Below the pieces are notes generated by a model. That model had not been told where the DNA came from. It was given only the letters and a program-made list of their open reading frames with translations, and ran no database searches. From Dyadobacter sp. CY356 (GTDB lineage Bacteria; Bacteroidota; Bacteroidia; Cytophagales; Spirosomataceae), in contig NZ_JAJTSZ010000001.1 in the NCBI RefSeq assembly GCF_021440195.1, positions 1,240,001 to 1,304,000 on the forward strand: 64,000 nt of DNA, given 5' to 3'. Positions 7,696 to 16,774 of the stretch are shown one piece after another (position 1 is the stretch's first letter; each line of letters begins with the position of its first letter). Position numbers and translations under genes: made by a program.

Positions 7696-7800
7696 ATGTC
7701 GAAAATAGTACTAATTTTCGACATCAGGAAAAATTCATGTTGAAGTGTTCGACATTTCATTTGGCAAATGTCGAAAATTTTAGTTTTTTTCAACATGAAC
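7696..7800. repeat. Nested inverted repeats built on ATGTCGAAAAT
   Basis: Two perfect hairpins share the core TGTCGAAA: 7696-7706/7714-7724 (11-bp arms ATGTCGAAAAT, 7-base loop) and 7748-7757/7766-7775 (10-bp arms TTCGACATTT, 8-base loop). An outer pair TTCATGTTGA (about 7735) and TCAACATGAA (about 7789) encloses the second. Located in the gap between the Fic remnant and the secreted propeller protein. Confidence 0.75.
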
Positions 7801-7822
7801 AATATCTTTTCGTACCTACCAT

Positions 7823-7877
7823 CCCTGACCATTTCCTGACAATCCCCTGACCACCTCCTGACCACTTCCTGACATTA
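7823..7877. repeat. Five 11-bp tandem repeats (YCCTGACMAYY)
   Basis: Five consecutive 11-bp units: CCCTGACCATT, TCCTGACAATC, CCCTGACCACC, TCCTGACCACT, TCCTGACATTA. The CCTGAC core is invariant. The 11-bp spacing keeps the cores on one face of the helix, as in arrays of regulator sites. It ends about 115 bp before the start of the next plus-strand gene. Confidence 0.85.
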
Positions 7878-7991
7878 CTATTTTTTGTAACTAATATTAA
7901 TTAACCATTAACAACCTTTCATTTCCAAGACGAAATTTCTATCTTAGTCCACTGTAAACCAGTTTGTTAGTTCAGTGTGATCATTTGAATT

Positions 7992-9818
7992 ATGTTTCGT
8001 TATTTAGTTCTATTTCTTTCAATTTTATTGCTATTTGGAGAAGTCCGTGCGCAGGAAAACAAGCGGGCTAATGTCTGGTATTTTGGATATAGGGCCGGGA
8101 TAGATTTTAACAGTGGAAAACCTGTTGCGTTGGACGATAGCCAAATGAACCAGAGAGAGGGAACTGCTTCAATTTGTGATGAGAATGGGAAATTGCTTTT
8201 GTATACAAACGGGAAACAGATCTGGAATAATAAACACAAAGTGATTGACGGTGCAAATGATCTTGGAGGAGATGATACTTCAACACAATCAGCTGTCATA
8301 ATTCCTAAGCCAGAGAATCCCTATATCTATTACGTCTTTACTACTTTTATTTATTTAACTTGTATAATAGTGGATATTAGATTAAATCAAGGGGAAGGAG
8401 GTATCGTATCGAAGAATACCTTAATGGAACATTCAACAGAGAAGTTAGTTGCGGTTCAACACTGTAACGGACAGGATTTTTGGCTAATAGCACATGAGGT
8501 TGGTAGTAATAAATTCAGATCTTATTTGCTTAATAAAAACGGAATAGAAAAATCATATGTTACAAGCGTTGCAGGAAGTTATGAATTTTCTTCGGTAGGT
8601 AATCTAATGTTCTCGCCATCTGGAAGTAAATTGGCAGCAGCTTTATGGGGGAAAGGTATTTTTGAACTTTACAATTTTGACAATAGTGCTGGCATAATTT
8701 CAAACCCAATAGTTATCAAGCACCCAGATTTTTTAAGAGCATATGGTGTGGAATTTTCTCCGGATGAAAATTTTTTATATGTTACCGAAACATTAAAAAC
8801 TGCGAATCGGATCTTTCAGTTAGATATCTCCGTTAAAAATTCCGTTGAAATTATCAAATCAAAGATGACAATTGGAAAAACGACGGAGTCTTATTTTGGA
8901 GCCCTAAAACTTGGCCCGGATAACAAAATTTATGTAGTGAAAAACGGGCTGAAAAGTTTAGGAGTAATCAACAGTCCCAATAATAAGGGACTAAGTTGTG
9001 ATTATGTCAGTGACGGTTTTGAACTAAGTTCGCCTGGTGGAATTGGCTTGCCCAATTTTGTTTCAACCTATAACGCACCGAAACCTAAAGTGGAGATTTT
9101 GGAAGAACGAAATTGTAACGATGTTACACTGACTGCGGATTTCTCCCCGGTCTCTTTAAATATTTCATACCAATGGTACAACGGCACTTCCAAAATCATA
9201 GGCGCTGAAGACAAAACGTATAAACCAAATCGTTCCGGTAAATATTTGGTGGTGGTGAGCAGTACTTGTTTGACTGATAAAATTACCTCACCCGAGAAAG
9301 AAATCAAGATACTCAGCGCAGAACCGACAGCGACCAAACTAAGCTGCGGTTTCTATAAACTAGTAACAAACGCCAATAGTGATTTTCAATGGATATCGGA
9401 TGAAATCAGGGAATCAGATCAAAATACCGACTCTCTGGTTATCAGCTCATCCGGGGTCAAAACTTTTCAATTGAAAGTATCTGACAAGGACGATCCGGGC
9501 TGTGTACTTGAAAAACAACTGGATGTAGATTTTGGTACCTGTGACGCGCGGGTATTTATTCCGGATATTTTCACGCCAAATCACGATGGCAAAAATGATA
9601 CATTCAAAATCATCGTCATCGGTGGAACCGGGCTTAAACTTGATATTTATAACCGCTGGGGTTCATTGATCCATACTGACGCCAACCCAAATCCTGAATG
9701 GAGGGGCAGCATCAATTCAGCCGAATGTGCCAGTGGTAATTATATTTATGTTTTTAAATATAAGACTGAAATGGGGGAAGAGTTTGTGAGAAGAGGGAGT
9801 GTTTTGTTGCAGAGATGA
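7992..9818 (+). CDS. Secreted beta-propeller-like protein with type IX (CHU_C / gliding-motility) C-terminal sorting domain
   Basis: 608 residues with a signal peptide (MFRYLVLFLSILLLFGEVRA|QE). Residues ~25-360 read like a WD40/YVTN-type propeller: WYFGYRAGIDFNSGKPVAL, MFSPSGSKLAAALW, VEFSPDENFLYVTE, LKLGPDNKIYVVK. A PKD/Ig-like part follows (SYQWYNGTSKIIGAEDKTYK). The last ~85 residues are the gliding-motility-associated domain: FIPDIFTPNHDGKNDTFKI, IYNRWGSLIH, NYIYVFKYKTEMG. Such domains direct type IX secretion to the cell surface. Function of the propeller is unknown. It ends at a strong hairpin shared with rmlD on the other strand. Confidence 0.85.
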   Translation: MFRYLVLFLSILLLFGEVRAQENKRANVWYFGYRAGIDFNSGKPVALDDSQMNQREGTASICDENGKLLLYTNGKQIWNNKHKVIDGANDLGGDDTSTQSAVIIPKPENPYIYYVFTTFIYLTCIIVDIRLNQGEGGIVSKNTLMEHSTEKLVAVQHCNGQDFWLIAHEVGSNKFRSYLLNKNGIEKSYVTSVAGSYEFSSVGNLMFSPSGSKLAAALWGKGIFELYNFDNSAGIISNPIVIKHPDFLRAYGVEFSPDENFLYVTETLKTANRIFQLDISVKNSVEIIKSKMTIGKTTESYFGALKLGPDNKIYVVKNGLKSLGVINSPNNKGLSCDYVSDGFELSSPGGIGLPNFVSTYNAPKPKVEILEERNCNDVTLTADFSPVSLNISYQWYNGTSKIIGAEDKTYKPNRSGKYLVVVSSTCLTDKITSPEKEIKILSAEPTATKLSCGFYKLVTNANSDFQWISDEIRESDQNTDSLVISSSGVKTFQLKVSDKDDPGCVLEKQLDVDFGTCDARVFIPDIFTPNHDGKNDTFKIIVIGGTGLKLDIYNRWGSLIHTDANPNPEWRGSINSAECASGNYIYVFKYKTEMGEEFVRRGSVLLQR

Positions 9819-9902
9819 ATTTAGTTGAAAGTGGGAGCCGCTCGGTTAAAATAGGCGTTTTGAGGTATTAGGCTGTAATTTTTTACTTGGATTATTAATA
9901 GA

Positions 9903-9935
9903 AAACGGTCACGAAATTTGATTTCATGACCGTTT
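9903..9935. terminator. Bidirectional terminator hairpin
   Basis: Arms AAACGGTCACGAAAT (9903-9917) and ATTTCATGACCGTTT (9921-9935), 15 bp with one mismatch and a 3-base loop, between convergent genes. Confidence 0.75.
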
Positions 9936-9956
9936 GTTGATGTTATAATTCTTGAA

Positions 9957-10808
9957 TTAAATTAGCTTTTTAATACAAACTTCCAGGCTGTCTCTCCAAT
10001 AGGGGATCTGAATTCCAAAGGTGGATTTGATCTTGGTTTTATCCATGACCGAATAAGCAGGTCTTACGGCCCTTGTAACATATTCCGATGTTTTGACCGG
10101 GTTCACTTTGACTGTGGTATGGCTGATACCAAAAATCGTTCTGGCGAAATCGAACCAGGATGTAACCCCTTCGTTGCTGTAATGATAGATACCATAAGCC
10201 GTGCTGCGCGATTCAATAATGTCCAGGATAGCACCAGCCAGATCAATGGCGTAAGTAGGGGAGCCGGTCTGGTCGATGATAACACCCAACTGATCCCGCT
10301 CGCTTCCCAAACGAAGCATCGTTTTTACAAAGTTATTTCCGTATTCAGAATACAACCAGCTGGTACGTAAAGTAAAATGTTTTTCCAGAACATCTGCAAT
10401 AGCAGCTTCCCCTTCCAGTTTTGTAAGTCCATAAATATTCTCAGGCTCGGCAGGATCTGTTTCTGACAGGATTTGCGTAACATTGCCTTTAAATACAAAG
10501 TCCGTAGAAACATGAATTAAAGTGGCATTGTATTTGGCACATAACTTTGCAATATTTTCAGCCCCATCCCTGTTCACTTTCCGGCAGATGTCAACATCAT
10601 CTTCCGCCTTATCAACGGCCGTATAAGCAGCGCAGTTAATAACAAATTCAGGTTTTTCTTTTTCAAAAAGTATATCCAGAAGATTAATGTCTAAAATATT
10701 ACCCTCCTGTTCCGATGGAAAAGAAATTTCCTGATTTCCTCTTGTCTCGGATACATTTTTTAAACAATGCCCAAGTTGCCCGGATGCGCCTAATACGAGT
10801 ATTTTCAT
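9957..10808 (-). CDS. rmlD: dTDP-4-dehydrorhamnose reductase
   Basis: 283 residues, normal length. NADPH-binding GASGQLG at 7-13, FVINCAAYTAVDKAEDD, VSTDFVFKG, and the catalytic YGLTK pair (Tyr/Lys) of the extended short-chain dehydrogenase family. It makes dTDP-L-rhamnose, the last step after RmlA, RmlB and RmlC. The other three rml genes are about 6-8 kb upstream in the same strand, with the YjbH-like pair, lipoprotein and WcaJ gene between, so this one lies at the far end of the exopolysaccharide cluster. Cytoplasmic. Confidence 0.95.
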   Translation of the reverse strand: MKILVLGASGQLGHCLKNVSETRGNQEISFPSEQEGNILDINLLDILFEKEKPEFVINCAAYTAVDKAEDDVDICRKVNRDGAENIAKLCAKYNATLIHVSTDFVFKGNVTQILSETDPAEPENIYGLTKLEGEAAIADVLEKHFTLRTSWLYSEYGNNFVKTMLRLGSERDQLGVIIDQTGSPTYAIDLAGAILDIIESRSTAYGIYHYSNEGVTSWFDFARTIFGISHTTVKVNPVKTSEYVTRAVRPAYSVMDKTKIKSTFGIQIPYWRDSLEVCIKKLI

Positions 10809-10887
10809 TTTATTAAAAGCTGTGGTTGTAATGATGAGAAAAACTGAGTTGGTATTTTGGAAAGATAAAAGTACGTAAAGATAGCGC

Positions 10888-12018
10888 TCAATCTCCTCTT
10901 TGTGAATTCAAATAGGTCGTGTGGTACTGACGTAGTTTCTGATCTAACTGATAACCAGTACGATAACGTTCTCCAATCTTGAACCCTCTTGTATAAGAAT
11001 ACTCCCATCTGAATTGATCGGTTGTGCGTAAACGTGCGTTCCGACCTTGCAAAAGTTTTCCTGGTGGTATCGGAATGGCGAAGTTAAAGCCTGCTGTGGC
11101 ACCATTGGTTGTCTTCATGGCATAAACACCAATTTCAACATTTGTAAACTGACGGATTAAATCTACTCTGGCACCACGATCTTTCCATAGATACTGACCA
11201 CCCGATAATTTAAGCGTTACGTCTGGTCTGTTTAGTCTGTAGGCAACATCTGCCTGTAAAAAGACCTGGTTTAAGGAGCTGCTGTAAACGCCATCTTTGG
11301 CATAATAATATCTGCCGGTCAAACCTGCTTCCAGGCCATAAGACCAGGGATTAGTCATGTCTGTGTGTCTGTATTGTACATTAACCCCGTATTGATCATT
11401 GTAAAAGGTACCGGCAGAAGCACTGATGAAATTTTTTCCAAATGCAAAGAACTGATTTAGAAAAACGGGAGCCGGCCTGATAATTTTTGGATTGTTATCC
11501 ATGTCGTTGGTGATAGGAAACAGAATTCCGGCATTTAGTACCATTCCCTGCCACAAATAAAACTGTGTTTGCAAAAGAACACTGGTATTACTTTGCAGCG
11601 TTTGCTGGCGGTATCCAAAGATAGCCGAAAATAAAGGCTGTATCCAGAAATCAAACTTATACCTGTCCGGATGTGCAAGAAATTTTAAACGCTGAACTTT
11701 TCTTTCTTCCGGGGTTGGCACCGTTGCAGTTATCTGTGGTCCCAGCTTGTAATTAGCCATAATGATCCCCTGAAAAATTGGAAGGTATTCATGGATGTTA
11801 GTGTCGGCCAAAGACTTGCGCATTTCCAGTAATCCATACAAAGGATTACGATCCAGACGCTGCTCATAATAGATTTTCCCATTCGCAGGATCAAGGGTTG
11901 TGTTTTCATAATTCAGCCAGAGTGACTTCCTTATTGATTCCATATCCTCAGTCTGGGCGAAAGCAGGGAACGTTAGGAACATCAGGACAATACCTGATAG
12001 CAGATTACTGATTTTCAT
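10888..12018 (-). CDS. YjbH-like outer-membrane protein, C-terminal half (separate gene)
   Basis: 376 residues with a signal peptide (MKISNLLSGIVLMFLTFPAFA|QT). After a helical segment it is rich in alternating aromatic beta strands (FDFWIQPLFSAIFGYRQQ, FYNDQYGVNVQYRH, YGLEAGLTGRYYYAKDG, VTLKLSGGQYLWKDRGARVD), as in outer-membrane barrels. The LSGGQYLWKDRGARVDLIR and GVYAMKTTNG pattern resembles the C-terminal barrel of YjbH/YmcA exopolysaccharide proteins, which have the two barrels in one chain. Its start overlaps the end of the preceding gene by 14 bp, pointing to coupled translation. Probable role: polysaccharide passage or retention at the outer membrane. Alternative: unrelated barrel. 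Confidence 0.6.
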   Translation of the reverse strand: MKISNLLSGIVLMFLTFPAFAQTEDMESIRKSLWLNYENTTLDPANGKIYYEQRLDRNPLYGLLEMRKSLADTNIHEYLPIFQGIIMANYKLGPQITATVPTPEERKVQRLKFLAHPDRYKFDFWIQPLFSAIFGYRQQTLQSNTSVLLQTQFYLWQGMVLNAGILFPITNDMDNNPKIIRPAPVFLNQFFAFGKNFISASAGTFYNDQYGVNVQYRHTDMTNPWSYGLEAGLTGRYYYAKDGVYSSSLNQVFLQADVAYRLNRPDVTLKLSGGQYLWKDRGARVDLIRQFTNVEIGVYAMKTTNGATAGFNFAIPIPPGKLLQGRNARLRTTDQFRWEYSYTRGFKIGERYRTGYQLDQKLRQYHTTYLNSQRGD

Positions 12019-12865
12019 TCGCTTTTTTTAATCGCTTTGGCAGCGTTTTAAGATTGAGGGCGTAGGAGGTTCCGAATGTCACCTGATCAAAGTTAAGGAT
12101 GCCAGCCTGAACAGTCCATTTTTTGAAGAGTTTTCCATAGGCACCAACATTAAAATGTTTGGAATCCCATTCAAACAATAAACCACCTTTTTGACCGTAA
12201 TGAAGATTCAGCCCTCCGATAGTGCCGGATAAATAGGCATAAGCCAGTTCTTTTTTCTTCCTGAATTTCAGATCCTGAAATATATTATAATTCGACTTTT
12301 CATTGTCGTCACGTTGAATATAATAGGGACTGCCTATTCCGGCTGTAAAATCTGCACTGAAAGTAGTACCAAGTTTGAAAGACTTGGTCGCTATAAGTGC
12401 ATTGGTTGTAAGTGAGTTATCAATTCCAAATGGAGCAGAGATAATAAGAGCGAGTGAAGGCTGGTATTTTTTTTCTTTAAGAATCAGGTATTTGATATCA
12501 ATTTGCCTGTCCCCAATCCCTTTTTGTCCTTTAATTTTTTCATTATTTATTCTTAACAGATTCACATTGATTTCAAGGCGTGGTATCAGTGTTAAGTTAA
12601 TAAAATAGATGTTTTCTGAATTCTTCTTATTGAAGCGAAAGCCGTAGTCAATCGGATTGTAATTGACGCCAAAGCTGAATGTGCCTTCTTTCGTTTCAGT
12701 AGCGGATGGCACATAGATTAAACCTGGCTTACCGGAAATATTTGACTGCGCGTTGACGCTTATTTGAAAGCATAACATTAAGAAAAAGGGCAATAAAATA
12801 TTGCCCTTTTTCTTAATGAAAATCCTTACAGAAAATAAAAATAAGTCTGCTAGATTTATGTTCAT
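12005..12865 (-). CDS. YjbH-like outer-membrane protein, N-terminal half (separate gene)
   Basis: 286 residues. Signal peptide after a short leader (KKKGNILLPFFLMLCFQISV then NAQS). The mature start NISGKPGLIYVPSATETKEG followed by TFSFGVNYNP is the YjbH opening (a Gly-Leu-Ile/hydrophobic-x-x-P-S-A-x-x-x-x-x-G pattern), and repeated beta strands follow (RLEINVNLLRIN, SLALIISAPFGIDNS, FSADFTAGIGSPYYIQ). It is 9 bp from the lipoprotein gene and overlaps the next gene, so the two products probably act together as a split YjbH. A perfect 18-bp hairpin lies inside its signal-peptide codons. Confidence 0.62.
   Translation of the reverse strand: MNINLADLFLFSVRIFIKKKGNILLPFFLMLCFQISVNAQSNISGKPGLIYVPSATETKEGTFSFGVNYNPIDYGFRFNKKNSENIYFINLTLIPRLEINVNLLRINNEKIKGQKGIGDRQIDIKYLILKEKKYQPSLALIISAPFGIDNSLTTNALIATKSFKLGTTFSADFTAGIGSPYYIQRDDNEKSNYNIFQDLKFRKKKELAYAYLSGTIGGLNLHYGQKGGLLFEWDSKHFNVGAYGKLFKKWTVQAGILNFDQVTFGTSYALNLKTLPKRLKKANENQ
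12777..12817. terminator. Perfect 18-bp hairpin inside the 5' coding part of the YjbH-N gene
   Basis: Arms 12777-12794 (ATTAAGAAAAAGGGCAAT) and 12800-12817, 5-base loop. GC core with flanking T-runs on either strand resembles an intrinsic terminator. It lies within codons of the signal peptide, shortly after the Ala-rich lipoprotein gene, so it could terminate or attenuate transcription between the two genes. Confidence 0.5.
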
Positions 12866-12874
12866 AGGTATAGC

Positions 12875-13912
12875 TTAGTTACCACCACCTTGGTTGTGGC
12901 ATGATGCCAACGCCTGTGTATTCAAATCCTGTGCTTGTTTCAACGCAGTATTGTAAGCAGCATCAACTTTTTGCTGGTTAGATTTTTTTGCGTTTTCAGC
13001 AGCAGTAGTTGAAGCGGCAGCAATGGCTGCACAAGTCTTAGTTCCTGCTTTCTCCAATTGGTTGATGGTGTCAAGCGCATCTACCAGGGAAGCATTAGTC
13101 AATGCTACAAGATAATCGTACTGAGCACCTAAAATACTCTGAGCAGCTAAAAGCGCAGCAAGTGCACTATTGGCTTGTGTAGTAGCCTGAGTTCTAAATC
13201 CGTCATATAACGTAGAAGACGTAGATGAACTTTCGCAAGTAGTTTGAGCAGGTGCAATAAGCGCAATCGCGGCAGCATATGAGTCATTTACAGATTTAGT
13301 CTGCGCAGTTTTTGACGCGTCCAATGCCGCCTTAACCGGATTAAATATGGCAGCAGCTGCAGCCTGGCAGTCATCGATAGCTGCATCAGATTTTTCTACT
13401 TTTTCAACAGCATCAACTCCGCCTATACGGGCAGTTACAGTTACACCAGCAACAGTAGGAAAAGTGAATTTTGGTAAATATGCAGCCAAAGCTGGATTTG
13501 CTTTTACCTTTTCTAAAACTGCTTTAACATCAGCAGGTACAGGGCCACCATCTGCAATAGAGGCCAATGTAGCAGCAGATATTGAGTTAATTGCAGCAAC
13601 ATCTGAAGCAGAAAGTGCCGAAGATACCGCAGTTGCAGCAGTTGCCACGCTCGCTGGTACTGTACCAGACGCAGCAATTCCGCCAAGTGCGCCGTTCACT
13701 TCAGTGGCCTGTGCAGAAGCTGTTACACTAGCTTGGGTTACAGCCGGAGCAACTGGAGCCTCAGGCGTAACAGTTGCCATAGTGATCGCCTTTAATTGAT
13801 CAGTGATTGCTGTATCCGGAGCTGTTGGTTCCGAATCATCCTTCTTACAGTTGAACAGAACTGCGGTCATCATCATACCGAGTACTGCTAATTTGAATGT
13901 ACGTTTTTTCAT
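12875..13912 (-). CDS. Ala-rich helical lipoprotein in the exopolysaccharide locus
   Basis: 345 residues. Lipoprotein signal: MKKRTFKLAVLGMMMTAVLF then N-C at residue 22, followed by KKDDSEP, a typical Bacteroidota surface-lipoprotein start. The rest is extremely rich in Ala, Ser, Thr and Val and looks mostly helical, with four Cys after the lipidated one. No catalytic motif or known family is recognised. It precedes the YjbH-like pair by 9 bp, so it is probably co-transcribed and may be an outer-membrane accessory of polysaccharide export. It could equally be a structural surface protein. Confidence 0.7.
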   Translation of the reverse strand: MKKRTFKLAVLGMMMTAVLFNCKKDDSEPTAPDTAITDQLKAITMATVTPEAPVAPAVTQASVTASAQATEVNGALGGIAASGTVPASVATAATAVSSALSASDVAAINSISAATLASIADGGPVPADVKAVLEKVKANPALAAYLPKFTFPTVAGVTVTARIGGVDAVEKVEKSDAAIDDCQAAAAAIFNPVKAALDASKTAQTKSVNDSYAAAIALIAPAQTTCESSSTSSTLYDGFRTQATTQANSALAALLAAQSILGAQYDYLVALTNASLVDALDTINQLEKAGTKTCAAIAAASTTAAENAKKSNQQKVDAAYNTALKQAQDLNTQALASCHNQGGGN

Positions 13913-14033
13913 TTGCGAGTAAAATTGATTTGTGGAATTAATAGTTTAAATTATTTATTTACATAAATACAAGAATTCAAAACACTCAGAGGTAGTTGCA
14001 AGTATAATGCTGGTTTACTAAATATGAGTCAGA

Positions 14034-15398
14034 TCACTGTCCGCGTCCTAATACCATTACCTGCATGGTTTTAAAAATCAGGCTGATATCTTCAAGAACA
14101 CTGTAAGATTTAAGATATTGGAGGTCATATTTCAAACGTTCAACGTTTTTGGCCACAGTATCTGCGTATCCTACATTGATCTGGCCAATAGAAGTAATAC
14201 CTGGTTTTACTGTAAGCAGACGCTGAAAATCATGGGGTTCAGCTTCCATCAACATGTCAACGTCATATTTGTAAAGCGGACGTGGGCCAACCACAGACAT
14301 ATCACCTTTCAATACATTGAAGAACTGAGGCAATTCATCCAGTCTGGTTTTACGCATGATCCTGCCAATCGGCGTTATACGCGGGTCATTATCACCAGTC
14401 GAATGTTGTCCCATCTTATCGGCATTCAGACACATGCTGCGAAACTTGTATATCTCAAACATTTCACCCCATTGACCGCAACGTTTCTGACGGTAAAAAA
14501 CAGGCCCGGGAGAGGTAATTTTCACCGCCGCCATGACCGCAAGGAATATAGGAGCTCCAAGGATCATAACGATGCTTGAAAATATCAGGTCAAATGAGCG
14601 TTTCAATGTCTGCTCATTCACGCTGGAAAAAGGTTTGGTATTAACCTGAATGATTGGATACATGTCGTGGTATTCGATCGTAGCCATGTTTGTCATAAAT
14701 CCACGAAAATCAGGAACCAACCGGATTTGCGTTTTCTGACGTTCTCCCAGTTTAATAACCCCTTTAACCTGTTCATCTGACATTTCAGAAAGACAGCAAT
14801 AAACATAGTCAAGTTTCTCTCTGCTCATCAAAACTTCCAGATTCGCAAGTTCATCTCTATGATCATTAAATTCAAGCGTACCACAAAAGCGATAACCAAG
14901 TTCTTTACGATCGTTGTAAAATCCCCGGATTAGTGACGCCAGATCTCCTTTACCTACAATCGCGTAACGACTGTAATTGTAACCAGCCTGACGGTATAAT
15001 TTTAACGACAATACTGTTGCAGCACGGACTGTAATGGCCAGCACGACAAACATGCCGTAAGTCATTAAAAACTGCTGCCTTGAATAATCATCTCCTTTTT
15101 GTGACAAATACAAAAAAGCCATGATGGCTGCTGCATGAATAGATGTGGCCTTAAAAAGGTTGCCGATCTGGTTATTGAAGTTGTAAGAAAGTCTTGTGAA
15201 AAGGTATGTTTTAAGAGAATAAATGGCAAATATCCAAAGCAGGTTTGAAACCAGTAATAAATTAATGTATTGATTGTCAAAGAGGTTGGATAGATTTCCA
15301 AAACGAACTGAATAGGCAAATAGAAACGCTCCGTTGAGGAGGACAAGGTCTGTCCAGAGGTGGGCCTTAGGGAGGAGCCCTGGGTATCGGTTTTTCAT
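14034..15398 (-). CDS. wcaJ: WcaJ-type undecaprenyl-phosphate sugar-phosphate transferase (initiating transferase)
   Basis: 454 residues. The N-terminal half has about four membrane segments (DLVLLNGAFLFAYSVRF, INLLLVSNLLWIFAIYSL) and a nucleotide-binding-like domain (YAIVGKGDLASLIRGFY). The catalytic C-terminal domain starts at LKRSFDLIFSSIVMILGAP and contains SPGPVFYRQKRCG, FEIYKFRSM, and KTRLDELPQFFNVLKGDMS followed by VVGPRP, all diagnostic of bacterial sugar transferases. It loads the first sugar phosphate on undecaprenyl phosphate and so starts repeat-unit assembly at the inner membrane. Gene symbol is by family, not by sugar: glucose is usual but not proven. A TACTCAACG element lies 15 bp upstream. 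Confidence 0.92.
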   Translation of the reverse strand: MKNRYPGLLPKAHLWTDLVLLNGAFLFAYSVRFGNLSNLFDNQYINLLLVSNLLWIFAIYSLKTYLFTRLSYNFNNQIGNLFKATSIHAAAIMAFLYLSQKGDDYSRQQFLMTYGMFVVLAITVRAATVLSLKLYRQAGYNYSRYAIVGKGDLASLIRGFYNDRKELGYRFCGTLEFNDHRDELANLEVLMSREKLDYVYCCLSEMSDEQVKGVIKLGERQKTQIRLVPDFRGFMTNMATIEYHDMYPIIQVNTKPFSSVNEQTLKRSFDLIFSSIVMILGAPIFLAVMAAVKITSPGPVFYRQKRCGQWGEMFEIYKFRSMCLNADKMGQHSTGDNDPRITPIGRIMRKTRLDELPQFFNVLKGDMSVVGPRPLYKYDVDMLMEAEPHDFQRLLTVKPGITSIGQINVGYADTVAKNVERLKYDLQYLKSYSVLEDISLIFKTMQVMVLGRGQ

Positions 15399-15802
15399 GA
15401 TTTTTATAATAACGTTGAGTATGTATTTAGCACTCCCGCATATTCCTCTTTTTTAGGTAAAACGCAGGTATTCTTTTTTTTCTATTTCAATTATAAAAAA
15501 ATTCTATTTAATATATCTAAAATTTTAAATAAGATTTTGTAGTAATTGTTTCAACATTCTTGTAGTTGAATAGTTTTAACAAGTTTACGACAAATCTTTG
15601 GTAAATCCCAACATATTTTATTTAATAATTTTATATATTATTAATATTCAGTTAGTTACCGATAAATAAAGTTTAAAAACGACTAATATTTCTTGATAAT
15701 TTACTATAATCATATCTTTTTTAATGTAGAATAATTTTATGATAGAATTTGATTTTGGCTTATTGCTCAAGATTGGGCTAGTGCAACCGTTAGCAATAAG
15801 AA
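15399..15802. promoter_or_regulatory. A/T-rich leader between rmlA and wcaJ
   Basis: About 400 bp with no credible gene. It is very A/T rich and presumably holds a promoter for wcaJ and downstream genes. One copy of TACTCAACG (minus strand, 15413-15421) is present. No strong hairpin was found. Confidence 0.45.
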
Positions 15803-16660
<858 letters not shown>

Positions 16661-16669
16661 ATGTGACAT

Positions 16670-16695
16670 CGGCTTTCAGCGGTCGGCTGTCGGCA
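16670..16695. repeat. Short CGGCTTTC-type intergenic repeat
   Basis: CGGCTTTCAGCGGTCGGCTG followed by TCGGCA. Related copies lie at 29727-29764 and 30732-30764. Confidence 0.6.
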
Positions 16696-16719
16696 TTTTA
16701 AATAAAGTTGAAGTCATTG

Positions 16720-16751
16720 CCCGTCGGACGGCTTTTTTGCCGTTCGACGGG
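16720..16751. terminator. Hairpin between rmlB and rmlA
   Basis: Arms CCCGTCGGACGGC and GCCGTTCGACGGG (13 bp, one G-T pair) around a T6 loop. Lies after the rmlB stop in transcription order; may be a terminator or a processing/stability element. Confidence 0.6.
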
Positions 16752-16774
16752 TGAGAAAAATCATGTAAGCAAAC

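Noticed and set aside
7650..7865. 71-codon frame on the minus strand
   Set aside because: Built from the palindromes and the 11-bp tandem repeats; no protein features.
10805..11008. 67-codon frame between rmlD and YjbH-C
   Set aside because: Overlaps the real YjbH-C end in another frame.
13347..13799. 150-codon frame opposite the Ala-rich lipoprotein
   Set aside because: Ala/Thr codon shadow of the real gene.
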